Of a stretch of 64,000 nucleotides of DNA, positions 9,562 to 18,066 are shown one piece after another; position 1 is the stretch's first letter, and every line of letters begins with the position of its first letter. The position numbers and the translations under genes were made by a program. The stretch is taken from positions 620,001-684,000 of the forward strand of contig NZ_ML219773.1 in the NCBI RefSeq assembly GCF_004765805.1, read 5' to 3'. This DNA comes from Halorussus halobius (GTDB lineage Archaea; Halobacteriota; Halobacteria; Halobacteriales; Haladaptataceae). The notes beneath the pieces were generated by a model that was given only the letters and a program-made list of their open reading frames with translations, was not told where the DNA came from and did no database searches.

Positions 9562-10644
9562 ATGGACGCCGACGCACTCTCGGAGTTCGACCGGCGCGAC
9601 TGGCGGACCGACGCCGACCTCGACCCCCTCCGGCTCGCGATGGTCGGACTGGGCTGGTGGACCCGCGACGAGGCCATCCCGGCGGTCGCCGACGGCGACT
9701 TCTGCGAGACCACCGTCGCGGTCAGCAGCGACCGCGAGAAGGCCGAGGCGGTGGCCGACGACGCCGACGCGGCGGCCGGGCTGACCTACGAGGAGTTCCA
9801 CGACGGCCGAGCCACCGACGAGTACGACGCGGTCTACGTCGCCACGCCCAACGCGACCCACCTCGAGTTCGTGGAGTCGGCCGCCGAGTTCGGCAAGGCG
9901 GTGCTGTGCGAGAAGCCCATGGAGGCGTCGGCCGACCGCGCGCGCCGGATGGTCGAGGCCTGTGAAGACGCCGGCGTACCGCTGATGGTGGCCTACCGGA
10001 TGCAGACCGACCCCGCCGTGCGTCGGGCGCGCGAACTCGTGCAGGGCGGCGACCTCGGCGACCCCGTGCTGGTCCACGGGAGCATGTCCCAGCGACTGCT
10101 GGCGATGATAGCCGACCCCGACCAGTGGCGGCTCGACCCCGACCTCGCGGGGCCGGGCGCGTCGGTCACCGACCTGGGCATCTACCCGCTCAACACCGCG
10201 CGGTTCGTCCTCGACGCCGACCCCGTGGCGGTGTCGGCGCTCGCGCGCTCCGGGGCGGACGCCTTCGACGACGTGCCCGACGAGGCCGCCACCTTCCAGG
10301 TCCGGTTCGACGACGGCACGCTGGCGGCCTGCGCGGCCAGCCAGCACGCCCACCGGTCGAGTCACTTCACCGTCGTCGGCACCGAGGGCGAACTCGGCCT
10401 CGAACCGGCGTTCTTCGAGAGCGCCGGCCCCGAGTTCGCGCTCGAAGTCGACGGAACCCGCGCGAGCCTCGACTACGAGCAGGTCGACCAGATGCGCGAG
10501 GAGTTCGACTACTTCGGCCATCAGGTCCGGACCGGCCGGGATATCTACCCCGACGGCCGCCACGGGCTCGTGGACGTGGCGGCGATAGAAGCGGTCTACG
10601 AGAGTGCCGAGGCGGGGACGACCGTCCCGCTCTCGGACATTTGA
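9562..10644 (+). CDS. gfo6: D-xylose 1-dehydrogenase-like Gfo/Idh/MocA oxidoreductase
   Basis: 360-aa NAD(P)-dependent sugar dehydrogenase. From memory it closely resembles the haloarchaeal D-xylose 1-dehydrogenase of the oxidative pentose pathway: the N-terminal FDRRDW, the Rossmann start [19 protein letters not shown], the catalytic-region [16 protein letters not shown] and [10 protein letters not shown]. The C-terminal alpha/beta domain ends near the stop. The ATG at 9562 matches the family N-terminus. No other pentose-pathway genes are adjacent, so the true sugar substrate is not certain. Confidence 0.82.
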   Translation: MDADALSEFDRRDWRTDADLDPLRLAMVGLGWWTRDEAIPAVADGDFCETTVAVSSDREKAEAVADDADAAAGLTYEEFHDGRATDEYDAVYVATPNATHLEFVESAAEFGKAVLCEKPMEASADRARRMVEACEDAGVPLMVAYRMQTDPAVRRARELVQGGDLGDPVLVHGSMSQRLLAMIADPDQWRLDPDLAGPGASVTDLGIYPLNTARFVLDADPVAVSALARSGADAFDDVPDEAATFQVRFDDGTLAACAASQHAHRSSHFTVVGTEGELGLEPAFFESAGPEFALEVDGTRASLDYEQVDQMREEFDYFGHQVRTGRDIYPDGRHGLVDVAAIEAVYESAEAGTTVPLSDI

Positions 10645-10704
10645 TATCGCGGACAGGGGTTTACAACGTCGTCATCCGTCGGTCGCACCGATAAAAAGGG
10701 CCGT

Positions 10705-11274
10705 TCAGCCGAGGACGTAGCGCAGCCTCGGGTAGCGCTCGACCAGCGTCTCGCCGCCGAGGTCGTACTCCTCGATGACGGCGTCCAGTCCGAGGATGCG
10801 GCCCGCGCCGAACGCCGCCACCGACAGGAACACGAGCATGTACGCGAAGTCCCCGTTGATGGGGCCGTGGGCCATCTCCCAGTTCCCGAAGTAGAACATC
10901 AGCATCATGAACCCGCCCCAGAACGCGGCGAGGCGGGTCACGAAGCCCACGAGCAGGGCCAGCCCGATGAGGAGCTCACCCCACGGGACGGCGACCGCGA
11001 GGAAGTCGGCGAACCACGGGGTCGTCCCCATCCACTCGAACACGCCCGACAGCGGACTCGCGGCCGGCACCGCGTTGGTGAGGTAGCCGGTCGCGCTAAA
11101 CGGTTCGGCGGCGGTGATCTTGTCCCAGCCCGAGTAGAGGAACGCGTACCCCATCATGAGCCGGAGCGCCAGCACGAACCACGCGCTCAGGCTGTGGGCC
11201 TTGCCGTGGACGGTCAACCCGCCGACCGTGCTCTCGAACTCGTTGACTCGGGTCTTGATGTCGTTAGTGGCCAT
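10705..11274 (-). CDS. DoxX-family membrane protein
   Basis: 189-aa integral membrane protein with about four hydrophobic helices: WFVLALRLMMGYAFLYSGWDKI, WGELLIGLALLVGFVTRL, FMMLMFYFGNWEM and YMLVFLSVAAFGAGRILGLD. The spacing and the early RLMMGYAFLYSGWDK motif fit the DoxX/DoxD (thiosulfate:quinone oxidoreductase subunit-like) superfamily. Haloarchaea have many paralogues whose function is mostly unknown. Its 3' end converges on the gfo6 gene. Confidence 0.82.
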   Translation of the reverse strand: MATNDIKTRVNEFESTVGGLTVHGKAHSLSAWFVLALRLMMGYAFLYSGWDKITAAEPFSATGYLTNAVPAASPLSGVFEWMGTTPWFADFLAVAVPWGELLIGLALLVGFVTRLAAFWGGFMMLMFYFGNWEMAHGPINGDFAYMLVFLSVAAFGAGRILGLDAVIEEYDLGGETLVERYPRLRYVLG

Positions 11275-11445
11275 CGTCGCTCGCCTCCAGTCGAAGCGAC
11301 GTGCGGAGCGCCCATATAAATGGGACGTGATTCCCAGCCTCGGGGAATCGCCCGCCCGGGCCGACTATCGACGGGCGACCGGCCGAGGATTTCACGCGCG
11401 ATAATGGAGCGTACGTTTTTGTATCTGATACGGTAACACTCAACT

Positions 11446-12066
11446 ATGGGTGCTTGGGTCGACCCCAAGGAGAGTGCGTCCAAAAACTGGGCCGGCGAGG
11501 CCGACGAACCCGACGAGCCGTCGATGCGGTCGGTCCGCGACCGCGCGTTCCACACGTCGCTGCCGTTCCAGTACGACACGGTCGTCTCGTTTTCGGGCAC
11601 GCTGACCGGCCACGACGTCAACGGGACGACGTACCGCTGGGGCAAGTTCCGGCTCAACGGCGGCGTCACGCGGTCGAAGGCGCTCAAGTTCTCGGCCGAC
11701 GGCTACCTCTGGCGGGGCCCCGGCGCGCCGGCCGACGGCCTCCGATTCAAGGCGCAGGTGACGCGCGAGAGCCCGCCGACCGACACCGAGCCGTTCGGCG
11801 AGTACGAGATCTGGCTCCGGTTCCAGTCCGGTCGCGTCGTGACGACCGACGGTCGCCCGACGTTCGAGCCCGACGGCACGTCGCTCACGACGGACCGGAC
11901 CACCAGGTCGTTCGACGCGCTCCCGGAGACGACCCGGGTGCGCGTCGCCGAACTCGAACTGGTCCGGAACCAGCCGCTGGCGACGTACGCGCTCGGGGTC
12001 CGCGAGGAGTGGGGCGAGTACGCCCGCCACTTCCGGTTCATGCCGCAGGCGTTCGGCGGCCGGTGA
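11446..12066 (+). CDS. Conserved-looking hypothetical protein
   Basis: 206-aa soluble protein with a hydrophilic N-terminus (about 30 aa) and then an apparently beta-rich region (DTVVSFSGTLTGHDVNGTTYRWG, LRFKAQVTRESP). There is no signal peptide, membrane segment or motif that I recognise. Codon use is typical of the host, and the reading frame is compact between DoxX and UbaA. A TATA-like stretch lies about 25-30 bp before the ATG. Function unknown. Confidence 0.65.
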   Translation: MGAWVDPKESASKNWAGEADEPDEPSMRSVRDRAFHTSLPFQYDTVVSFSGTLTGHDVNGTTYRWGKFRLNGGVTRSKALKFSADGYLWRGPGAPADGLRFKAQVTRESPPTDTEPFGEYEIWLRFQSGRVVTTDGRPTFEPDGTSLTTDRTTRSFDALPETTRVRVAELELVRNQPLATYALGVREEWGEYARHFRFMPQAFGGR

Positions 12067-12080
12067 GTGCCGCCGGACGG

Positions 12081-12896
12081 TCACTCCCCGCGCACGGGAC
12101 ACGACTCCTCGGCGTACTCGACGGCCGCCAGCGAGTCGATGGGGTCGTCGCCACAGATGGGACACTCCGGATTCGGCCGGAACTCGACTTCCTCGAAGCT
12201 CATCGCCATCGCGTCGTAGAACACCATCCGGCCGTCGAGGGACTCGCCAGCGCCCAGCAGGTGCTTGACGGCCTCGGTGGCCTGGATGCAACCGACCGTG
12301 CCGGGCAGGACGCCCAGCACGCCCGTACTCGCACAATCCGCCACCATCCCCTCCGGGGGCGCTTCGGGGAACAGACACCGGTAGCACGGCCCCTCGGTGG
12401 TGAACGTCGTGACCTGCCCCTCGAACTTGTAGATCGCGCCGTGGGAGAACGGGACGCCCGCCAGCGTGCAGGCGTCGTTGACGAGGTAGCGCGTCCGGAA
12501 GTTGTCGGTGGCGTCGACCACGAAGTCGTAGTCGGCGACGAGGGCCTCGACGTTGTCGGGTTCGACCCGCAGCTCGTGGGTCCGCACGTCCACGTCGGGG
12601 TTGAGGTCGGCGACGAACTCGGCCGCCGACTCGACCTTCGGCCGCCCGACGTCGTCGTTGCCGTGGATGATCTGGCGCTGGAGGTTGCTCAGCTCCACCT
12701 CGTCGTCGTCGGCGACGCCGAGCCGCCCCACGCCCGCGGCCGCGAGGTACTGGATCGCCGGCGACCCGAGTCCGCCCGCGCCGACCACCAATACTGCGGC
12801 GTCGAGCAGGGCTTGCTGGCCCTCGGGACCCACCTCGTCCATGATGACGTGGCGCGAATAGCGGTCGAGTTGGGTCGCGTCGAGCGAGAGCGTCAT
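12081..12896 (-). CDS. ubaA: SAMP-activating E1-like enzyme UbaA (ThiF/MoeB/HesA family)
   Basis: 271-aa adenylyltransferase that activates ubiquitin-like SAMP proteins for conjugation and sulfur transfer to tRNA and molybdopterin. It has the GAGGLGSP nucleotide-binding loop (about 39-46), the arginine finger ELSNLQRQI, the DATDNFRTRYL motif, the first zinc pair CYRCLFPEAPP and the second CPIC, with the catalytic-cysteine region ADCASTGVLG. Full family length. It works with proteins such as NcsA and MoaE; an NcsA gene lies 22 kb away in this window. Confidence 0.92.
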   Translation of the reverse strand: MTLSLDATQLDRYSRHVIMDEVGPEGQQALLDAAVLVVGAGGLGSPAIQYLAAAGVGRLGVADDDEVELSNLQRQIIHGNDDVGRPKVESAAEFVADLNPDVDVRTHELRVEPDNVEALVADYDFVVDATDNFRTRYLVNDACTLAGVPFSHGAIYKFEGQVTTFTTEGPCYRCLFPEAPPEGMVADCASTGVLGVLPGTVGCIQATEAVKHLLGAGESLDGRMVFYDAMAMSFEEVEFRPNPECPICGDDPIDSLAAVEYAEESCPVRGE

Positions 12897-12929
12897 GTCC
12901 GGGCGTAGGGCGTTCCCCGATATAAGTTC

Positions 12930-13510
12930 GCGGTCGCAGTCGCGGTTCGCGGTGCGGTGGCGGTCGCTGGTGCGGTGGCGGTCGCAGTTCTCACAGGTTC
13001 AAGCGTAGTGGCGGTTGGTGATGCAGTCGCTGGTGCGGTGGCGGTCGCTGGTGCGGTGGCGGTCGCGGTTCTCATAGGTTCAAGCGTAGTGGCTGTTGGT
13101 GGTGGGGTCGCGGTCGCTGGTGCGGTGGCGGTCGCTGGTGCGGTGGCGGTCGCGGTTCTCATAGGTTCAAGCGTAGTGGCGGTTGGTGGTGGAGTTGCGG
13201 TCGCTGGTGCGGTGGCGGTCGCGGTCGTTGGGCCAGTTGCGATGGTGCACCGGATACGCGTACCCGTCCGTATCGCACCCGCGATGGCGACCACCACGGC
13301 GACAGCAACCGCTCCTCTGCTTGAGCCAATGAGAACCGCCACCGCATCCGCAACCGCATCCGCATCCGCAACCGCCACGACGACAGCAACCGCCACTCTG
13401 CTTGAGCCAATGAGAACCCCGACCGCATCCGCAACCGCGACCGCATCCGCAACCGCCGCGGCGACAGCAACCGCTACCGCATCAGCAACCGCCACTGGAG
13501 TTACGATTGA
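12930..13510. repeat. GC-rich array of direct and inverted repeats
   Basis: The left arm (about 12930-13240) is G-rich and made of GGTGGCGGTCGC-like units. It includes three near-identical copies of a 22-bp motif beginning GTTCTCA at 12987, 13068 and 13155. The right arm (about 13290-13500) is the C-rich counterpart, with two inverted copies near 13318 and 13398. Both strands stay open for over 200 codons of Ala/Val or Ala/Thr repeats, which is a consequence of the repeat. I do not read it as a gene. Confidence 0.75.
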
Positions 13511-13552
13511 ACTATTGGAAATCGCGACGGTCCGCAACGAGCGACGGAGTCG

Positions 13553-14143
13553 TTACTTCGCGCGACCCTGACCGCCGTTGTTGCTCGGGCGGTTGTGCTC
13601 GGTGCCCTTGCCCTTCTGCTGGAGGCCGCGGTTGCTCTGGCCGGCGCTGGTCAGGCCGCGGAACGCGCGGCCCTCGTGGTCGTCGTCGCAAATCCAGTTC
13701 AGGTCGTCGTCGTTCTGGATGGCCCCGTGTTCGGGGTCGAGCAGGATGACCTCGAACCACTTCTGGCTGCCGTCCTCGCCGACCCAGTAGGAGTTGAGCA
13801 CGCGCAGGTTGCGGTACTTCCGGGCGGCGCGCTCCTCGCCGATGCGCTGGAGGTTCTTGCGCCGATAGATGCGGTTGACGCCCTGGCGCTTGGTGCGCCG
13901 GCCGGCCGTGAACCGCTGCTTGCGGGCCGAGCCCTTGCGGACGCTCACGCGAGCGACCACGACGCCCTGCTTGGCCTTGTAGCCGAGTTCGCGGGCCTTG
14001 TCGAGCCGGGTCGGGCGCTCGACGCGCTCGATGGCTCCCTGGTCGCGCCACTCTTGCTTTCGTTGCCACTGGAGTTCGGCGAGGTCGCCGTCGTCCGGGT
14101 CTTTCCACGCGTCCTTGATGTGTGAGTAGAAGCTCTTTGCCAT
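13553..14143 (-). CDS. rpl15e: 50S ribosomal protein L15e
   Basis: 196-aa large-subunit protein found in archaea and eukaryotes. The N-terminus MAKSFYSHIKDAWKDP, the basic core (KQGVVVARVSVRKGSARKQR, RRTKRQGVNRIYRRKN) and LNSYWVGEDGSQKWFEVILLDP are diagnostic. The Asn/Gly-rich tail is normal for haloarchaea. Monocistronic; a TATA-like CCTTAAGC on the minus strand near 14317-14324 would give a leader of about 150 nt. Confidence 0.96.
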   Translation of the reverse strand: MAKSFYSHIKDAWKDPDDGDLAELQWQRKQEWRDQGAIERVERPTRLDKARELGYKAKQGVVVARVSVRKGSARKQRFTAGRRTKRQGVNRIYRRKNLQRIGEERAARKYRNLRVLNSYWVGEDGSQKWFEVILLDPEHGAIQNDDDLNWICDDDHEGRAFRGLTSAGQSNRGLQQKGKGTEHNRPSNNGGQGRAK

Positions 14144-14539
14144 GGTGTCTCACCACGGGCGATTGGTGGTTCAGCTCGCGAGGACCGACGCGACGCGCCG
14201 CCCTCGCGGGCCACATCCCGTCCTGCGGTCGCGTTCGGTCAGGCCGAACGCGACCCACAGGTGCCCGCTGGTGCCCGTCCGCCAGCGAGTTGTCTGCGAT
14301 TTCTCGTCGTTCGTGCTTAAGGGCTTCGTCTTCCGGCGAGGCCGTGCGAGCCGAGAGCGTGCCGCCGACGGTTCCGGACCGTTTCGTTCGGTTCGAGCCG
14401 GCCGCATTCAACCGAGCCGCGATTAGTGGCCAGATAACAAAGAGCCTCCGCGTCCTACGCCCGGACATGGTACACGACCGAGTGCGGACCGGCCGGGTCG
14501 AGTTCGACCGAGCGACGCGACCCCGTGGAGGGCGATAGC
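14144..14539. other. Intergenic region upstream of rpl15e
   Basis: Divergent spacer between rpl15e and the DUF1328-type gene. It holds a TATA-like box for rpl15e near 14317-14324. A 23-codon open frame (14468-14539) ends at the next start and may be chance. Nothing else is supported. Confidence 0.4.
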
Positions 14540-14692
14540 ATGGCGGTTCTCGAACTCGCCATCGCGTTCTTCGTGCTGGCGGTGATCGCCGGCGCGCTCG
14601 GGGCCGGCGGGGTCGCTGGGCTGTCGATGGACGTCGCCAAGTGGCTGGTGGTCGTCTTCCTCGTGTTGGCGGTGCTATCGCTGGTGTTCTGA
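14540..14692 (+). CDS. Small DUF1328-type membrane protein
   Basis: 50-aa protein made of two hydrophobic helices: [20 protein letters not shown] and [16 protein letters not shown], with [14 protein letters not shown] between them. This is the pattern of the short DUF1328/YtjA family of bacteria and haloarchaea, whose function is unknown. A purine-rich GGAGGGCGAT just before the ATG may act as ribosome binding site. Confidence 0.75.
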   Translation: MAVLELAIAFFVLAVIAGALGAGGVAGLSMDVAKWLVVVFLVLAVLSLVF

Positions 14693-14696
14693 CCTC

Positions 14697-15488
14697 TCAG
14701 GGGTCGTCCCACGTACACGCGGGTTTCACGTATAGCGCGGTCCCGACGTGGCACATGTAGACCTCGTTGACGTTGCACTCGTCGGTGAGCCTGTTGATGG
14801 TCTCGATGACCACGCAACTGCCGGTCAGGATTTCCGCGACCGTGCCCAACGTCGCCGCTTCGTCGCCGGGAACCGGCACGAGTTGCACCGCCAGACTCCC
14901 GGCGAGCGCGAGCAGGTCGAGAATCCAGCAGATGTCGGCGATGTTGTACGGGCCGCCACACCCCGTGAGGATGTCCTCGTATCCGTCCTTCTCGACCTCG
15001 TCGTCCGGAGCGAATCTCTTCACCGCGTCCCCGTTGGCTTCGTCGGAGACGTACCGTTCGACCACTTCGTCACCGTCTCGAATCACTCCGACGACGCTGA
15101 CGTCGTCCCCTTTTGGGAACAGGACGTACGCGTCGGCCCGCTTGCGCCCCGGTCCGTCGAAGGGGATTCGAAGGAGTACCGACGTCTGTCGGAGGCTGTC
15201 GGTGTCGAGGACCCGCTTTTGGGCTTCGACCGCGTCCGGTCGCGGACTGAATCCGTTCCCGCGGAGGTCGGTCGCGAGGCTGCGATAATTGGACGAGTCC
15301 TGAACGCGGCCGTACAACCTGCGTGCCTTCTCGGCTCCGAGCGTGGTGTCGGAGATATCGACGTCCGACTCGTCCGCTACGGCCGGTTTCACCACGGACG
15401 CGAGCGCCCCGACTCCGGTCCCGGAGATTCCGAGCGTCTGCAGTACCGTTCGGCGATCGAACTCTCGTGAGTTGCCGTCCTCGGGCAT
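14697..15488 (-). CDS. Tat-exported cysteine-rich precursor, possible halocin-like protein
   Basis: 263-aa secreted protein. The Tat signal is FDRRTVLQTLGISG with a hydrophobic stretch to about residue 38. A middle domain of about 135 residues without cysteine follows. All six cysteines lie in the last about 90 residues, in a hydrophobic segment (CWILDLLALAGSLAVQLVPV). That order (Tat signal, Cys-free domain, hydrophobic Cys-rich tail) is the layout of halocin C8-type precursors, but the cysteine number differs, so the call is an inference. The ATG at 15488 is about 30 bp after an AT-rich TATA-like stretch; a GTG at 15506 is possible. A small membrane-protein gene lies just upstream. Confidence 0.6.
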   Translation of the reverse strand: MPEDGNSREFDRRTVLQTLGISGTGVGALASVVKPAVADESDVDISDTTLGAEKARRLYGRVQDSSNYRSLATDLRGNGFSPRPDAVEAQKRVLDTDSLRQTSVLLRIPFDGPGRKRADAYVLFPKGDDVSVVGVIRDGDEVVERYVSDEANGDAVKRFAPDDEVEKDGYEDILTGCGGPYNIADICWILDLLALAGSLAVQLVPVPGDEAATLGTVAEILTGSCVVIETINRLTDECNVNEVYMCHVGTALYVKPACTWDDP

Positions 15489-15570
15489 GTATCTAACGAC
15501 CGCCACGAGCGGTTTATTATTTTCTAACTGTCCACTAGATAAATATTATAACATATAAATTAGAAATGTA

Positions 15571-15825
15571 CTACGCGTAGCCGATAGCGACGGCCCCAAT
15601 CAACAGGAGCGCTTGAACGGCGAGCAGTAGGCCGGTGATGCGGGGTGACAGTCCGTACGGCGTGGTCGGCGCGAACGTAATCGCGCCGAGTCCCAGGACC
15701 AGAACGACCAGCGTCCATCGGATTCGCTCGGTCGGTTCCGTCGCCCAGTTCGTAACCCATATCCCGACGATGGAGAGCCCTGCAACGACCAGTCCACCAG
15801 TTACTATGATATCAACTAGGGACAT
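15571..15825 (-). CDS. Small three-helix membrane protein
   Basis: 84-aa protein with three hydrophobic segments: IIVTGGLVVAGLSIVGIWV, WTLVVLVLGLGAITFA and ITGLLLAVQALLLIGAVAIG. It lies directly upstream of the cysteine-rich precursor on the same strand, with an AT-rich gap of about 80 bp. No family is recognised. Small membrane proteins beside bacteriocin genes are often immunity proteins, which is a guess here. Confidence 0.6.
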   Translation of the reverse strand: MSLVDIIVTGGLVVAGLSIVGIWVTNWATEPTERIRWTLVVLVLGLGAITFAPTTPYGLSPRITGLLLAVQALLLIGAVAIGYA

Positions 15826-15908
15826 CGTCTTACAGTAACGACGGAAAAAATTAAAAAGTTGTCGCTTTGAGGGTTGTGGTCGGCCCGCCCGATACGACCC
15901 TCGGAGCG

Positions 15909-16832
15909 TTATCCGTCGGACGGCGGGCCGTACGCCGTCAGGGACGTGAACGCACCGTCCGCGAGGTCCTCGGCGAGCGTGGCGGCGTCGACCCCGTCAC
16001 CGACCAGCCGGGGGTACTTGCGCCGGAAGTAGCCGACCACGTTCTCGACGTCGCGTTCGAGCAACTCCTCGGCGTTCTCGTGGTCGGTCGGCGTGGCCTG
16101 TGGCCAGTCGAAGATGGTGATGCCGTCCTCGCTCACGAACACGTTGTACTCGCTCATGTCGGCGTGGACGTACCCCGCGTCGTAGGCGTCGGCCATCTCC
16201 CGGAGCACGAGGTCGAGAACGGGAACGACCTGCTCGTCTTCGAGCTTCGTCCGCGAGAGCTCCACGCCCCCGATCTTCTCCATCACGATGGCGTGGCGGT
16301 TGTGGTCGACGGGCTGTGGAACAGATACGTCCGGGTAGAGGGTTTCGAGCGCGTCGTACTCGCGCTCGGCCGCCTTCCGGGCGGTGTAGAGCCACGAGAC
16401 GTGTTCGCGGTCGGACGTGTAGTCGCGCTCTTTCATCACCTCGCGGAAGTTGGTGTACCCCTCGCGGTGGTACTTGAGCGCCAGCGGCTTGTACGACTGG
16501 ACCTCGTAGACGTCGCTCTCCTTGCCGACGCCCAGCGGCGCGCCGAACCCCTCCAGCGTGTCGCGCTCGACGAACGAGTGGAGCGCCAGCGCGTCGTAGC
16601 CCTCGAACGCGAGCCGGTAGCCCTCGTACTGTATCGTCTTGCGCTCTATCAGGTCGCGGTCGAGACACCTGTCGAGCCGGTAGTCGACCTCCTCGGCCGT
16701 GAGCCGCGAGAACTCCGGCAGCTTCTCGCGGGCGACCCACTCCGAGAAGCGCATCCCCTGCTCGACCCCCGACAGCAGGTGGAAGTCCTCGGGCTCCAGT
16801 TCGGCCAGCATGCCCGCGACGTTCTGGACCAT
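15909..16832 (-). CDS. rio2: RIO-type atypical kinase Rio2
   Basis: 307-aa serine kinase/ATPase needed for late maturation of the small ribosomal subunit. The N-terminal winged helix (about 1-90, MLAELEPEDFHLLSGVEQGM) is specific to Rio2. The RIO domain has GVGKESDVYEV as P-loop, the catalytic loop YVHADMSEYNVFV and the metal-binding IFDWPQA. Full length for the archaeal family. Monocistronic. Confidence 0.94.
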   Translation of the reverse strand: MVQNVAGMLAELEPEDFHLLSGVEQGMRFSEWVAREKLPEFSRLTAEEVDYRLDRCLDRDLIERKTIQYEGYRLAFEGYDALALHSFVERDTLEGFGAPLGVGKESDVYEVQSYKPLALKYHREGYTNFREVMKERDYTSDREHVSWLYTARKAAEREYDALETLYPDVSVPQPVDHNRHAIVMEKIGGVELSRTKLEDEQVVPVLDLVLREMADAYDAGYVHADMSEYNVFVSEDGITIFDWPQATPTDHENAEELLERDVENVVGYFRRKYPRLVGDGVDAATLAEDLADGAFTSLTAYGPPSDG

Positions 16833-17077
16833 CGACTGCTCGTAGTCGGCCGGTCGGTAAAAGTCCCGCGTCCCGCCGGCTGAAACGACCCGATAAACCG
16901 ATAATCGCGATATGAAATAGCCCGGTCAGCCCGGAACGTGTTCAGACGTAGAACGGGTACTGCCGCCGACGCGCGCGCCTGGTTTTCCCGCCGCTCATTC
17001 GGTGGTTTCTACGCCGCGCGTGTTCGACTGTTGCCCGAACGGTGTCAGTCACGCACGCCAAATGACGACAACAGGGT

Positions 17078-17881
17078 CTACCCGGCATCTGTGGTATCAC
17101 TCTCATCTGTGTCGGGATGGGAGACTCGGTTCGCGTCCTCCTGGACGCGGTCGTACTGTTCGGTCGCCCACGAGACCGCGTCGGCCGCATCGTTGACCAG
17201 AACGCCCTGAATGCCTCGTTTAGTATAGACGATTATGCCAGCGTGTTCGTCGTCCGCGATCCACAGCGAGAACGACGTCGGAACCTCCCCAACGTAGAAC
17301 GTGGTCCGGTCGTCCGACGTGGCTCTCTCGGTCCCCTCCGGATACAGGTCGCGCAGTCGCCCGATTACGTCCGTCGGGACAACGACGTCTAGCTGGCACT
17401 CGTCTTTTGACGTCACGTGGTCGTAGAACGCCTCGGCGTGACCGGCCATCGCGATGGGGGTGAAGCCCCGGATGCGACGCGCGGACTCGATAGCGTCGAG
17501 AACCACTCGAATCACGTCGTCGGGAACCGGCGTCGATGCGACGTGAACGTCCGCGCCGATGAGAAAGCGACACCCGACAGCGGTGTCACGGGGGAGTTCA
17601 TCGATGATGGGTGCAGCCTCGATTAGGCTCCTGAGCCGGTTTTTGTAGTCGACGTGGAGCTCGAGCGCCTGTCGTCCGAGGTCGGTTAGATGCCACTTCC
17701 CGTCCTCGTACTCCACGAGATTACTCCGTTCGAGCTCTCGGACGATATCGTCGAGGGTGGAGCGTGGCCTCTCGAGGGTATCAACGAGTTCCTGTTTCGA
17801 CTCGGGCGTGGTCGCAAGCGTCTGTAGACAGCTTTGCCGTCGCTCGATGAGCGTGACGAGCTCGTTTACTTCTATATCCAT
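17078..17881 (-). CDS. Winged-helix regulator with FilR1-type domain
   Basis: 267-aa transcription factor. The N-terminal winged helix (about 10-75: KQELVDTLERPRSTLDDIVRELERSNLVEYEDGKWHLTDLG) is followed by a FilR1-like effector domain, with VHVASTPVPDDVIRVVL and GEVPTSFSLWIADDEHAGIIVYT. This type is common in haloarchaea; the ligand is unknown. It is divergent from the halocin-like gene, 185 bp away, and its own TATA-like box at 17906-17915 implies a short or absent leader. It is the obvious candidate regulator of that gene. Confidence 0.8.
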   Translation of the reverse strand: MDIEVNELVTLIERRQSCLQTLATTPESKQELVDTLERPRSTLDDIVRELERSNLVEYEDGKWHLTDLGRQALELHVDYKNRLRSLIEAAPIIDELPRDTAVGCRFLIGADVHVASTPVPDDVIRVVLDAIESARRIRGFTPIAMAGHAEAFYDHVTSKDECQLDVVVPTDVIGRLRDLYPEGTERATSDDRTTFYVGEVPTSFSLWIADDEHAGIIVYTKRGIQGVLVNDAADAVSWATEQYDRVQEDANRVSHPDTDESDTTDAG

Positions 17882-17905
17882 ATAATTAGAAAAAACACAT
17901 TAAAA

Positions 17906-18037
17906 CATATAATTTTGGCGGTTGAGGGGACGAGCGTGCGAATCTGGGCTGGGCGTGCGAACGATTCGTAGGGGTAGGAGATTCTCGCCACTCACGATGA
18001 TAATATAATTTTATAGTTGAAAAGAGTGAATATATAT
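17906..18037. promoter_or_regulatory. Divergent promoter region of regulator and halocin-like gene
   Basis: A minus-strand TATA-like box (17906-17915) sits about 30 bp before the regulator ATG. A plus-strand ATATATAT run (about 18030-18037) sits 30 bp before the halocin-like ATG, so both starts look leaderless or nearly so. Between them GCGTGCGAA occurs twice (17934-17942 and 17953-17961), 19 bp apart, about two helical turns. That is a plausible binding site for the winged-helix protein. Confidence 0.5.
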
Positions 18038-18066
18038 GGGGGTCAACGGAGAGTCGCGGTGAAACC

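Noticed and set aside
12957-13571. Long open frames on both strands (over 200 codons) of Ala/Val and Ala/Thr repeats
   Set aside because: Both arise from GCGGTGGCG-like repeats; composition is extreme, no start context, and the two frames overlap antisense. Treated as a repeat.
14468-14539. 23-codon ORF before the DUF1328-type gene
   Set aside because: Short, Arg-rich, no promoter spacing; may be chance.
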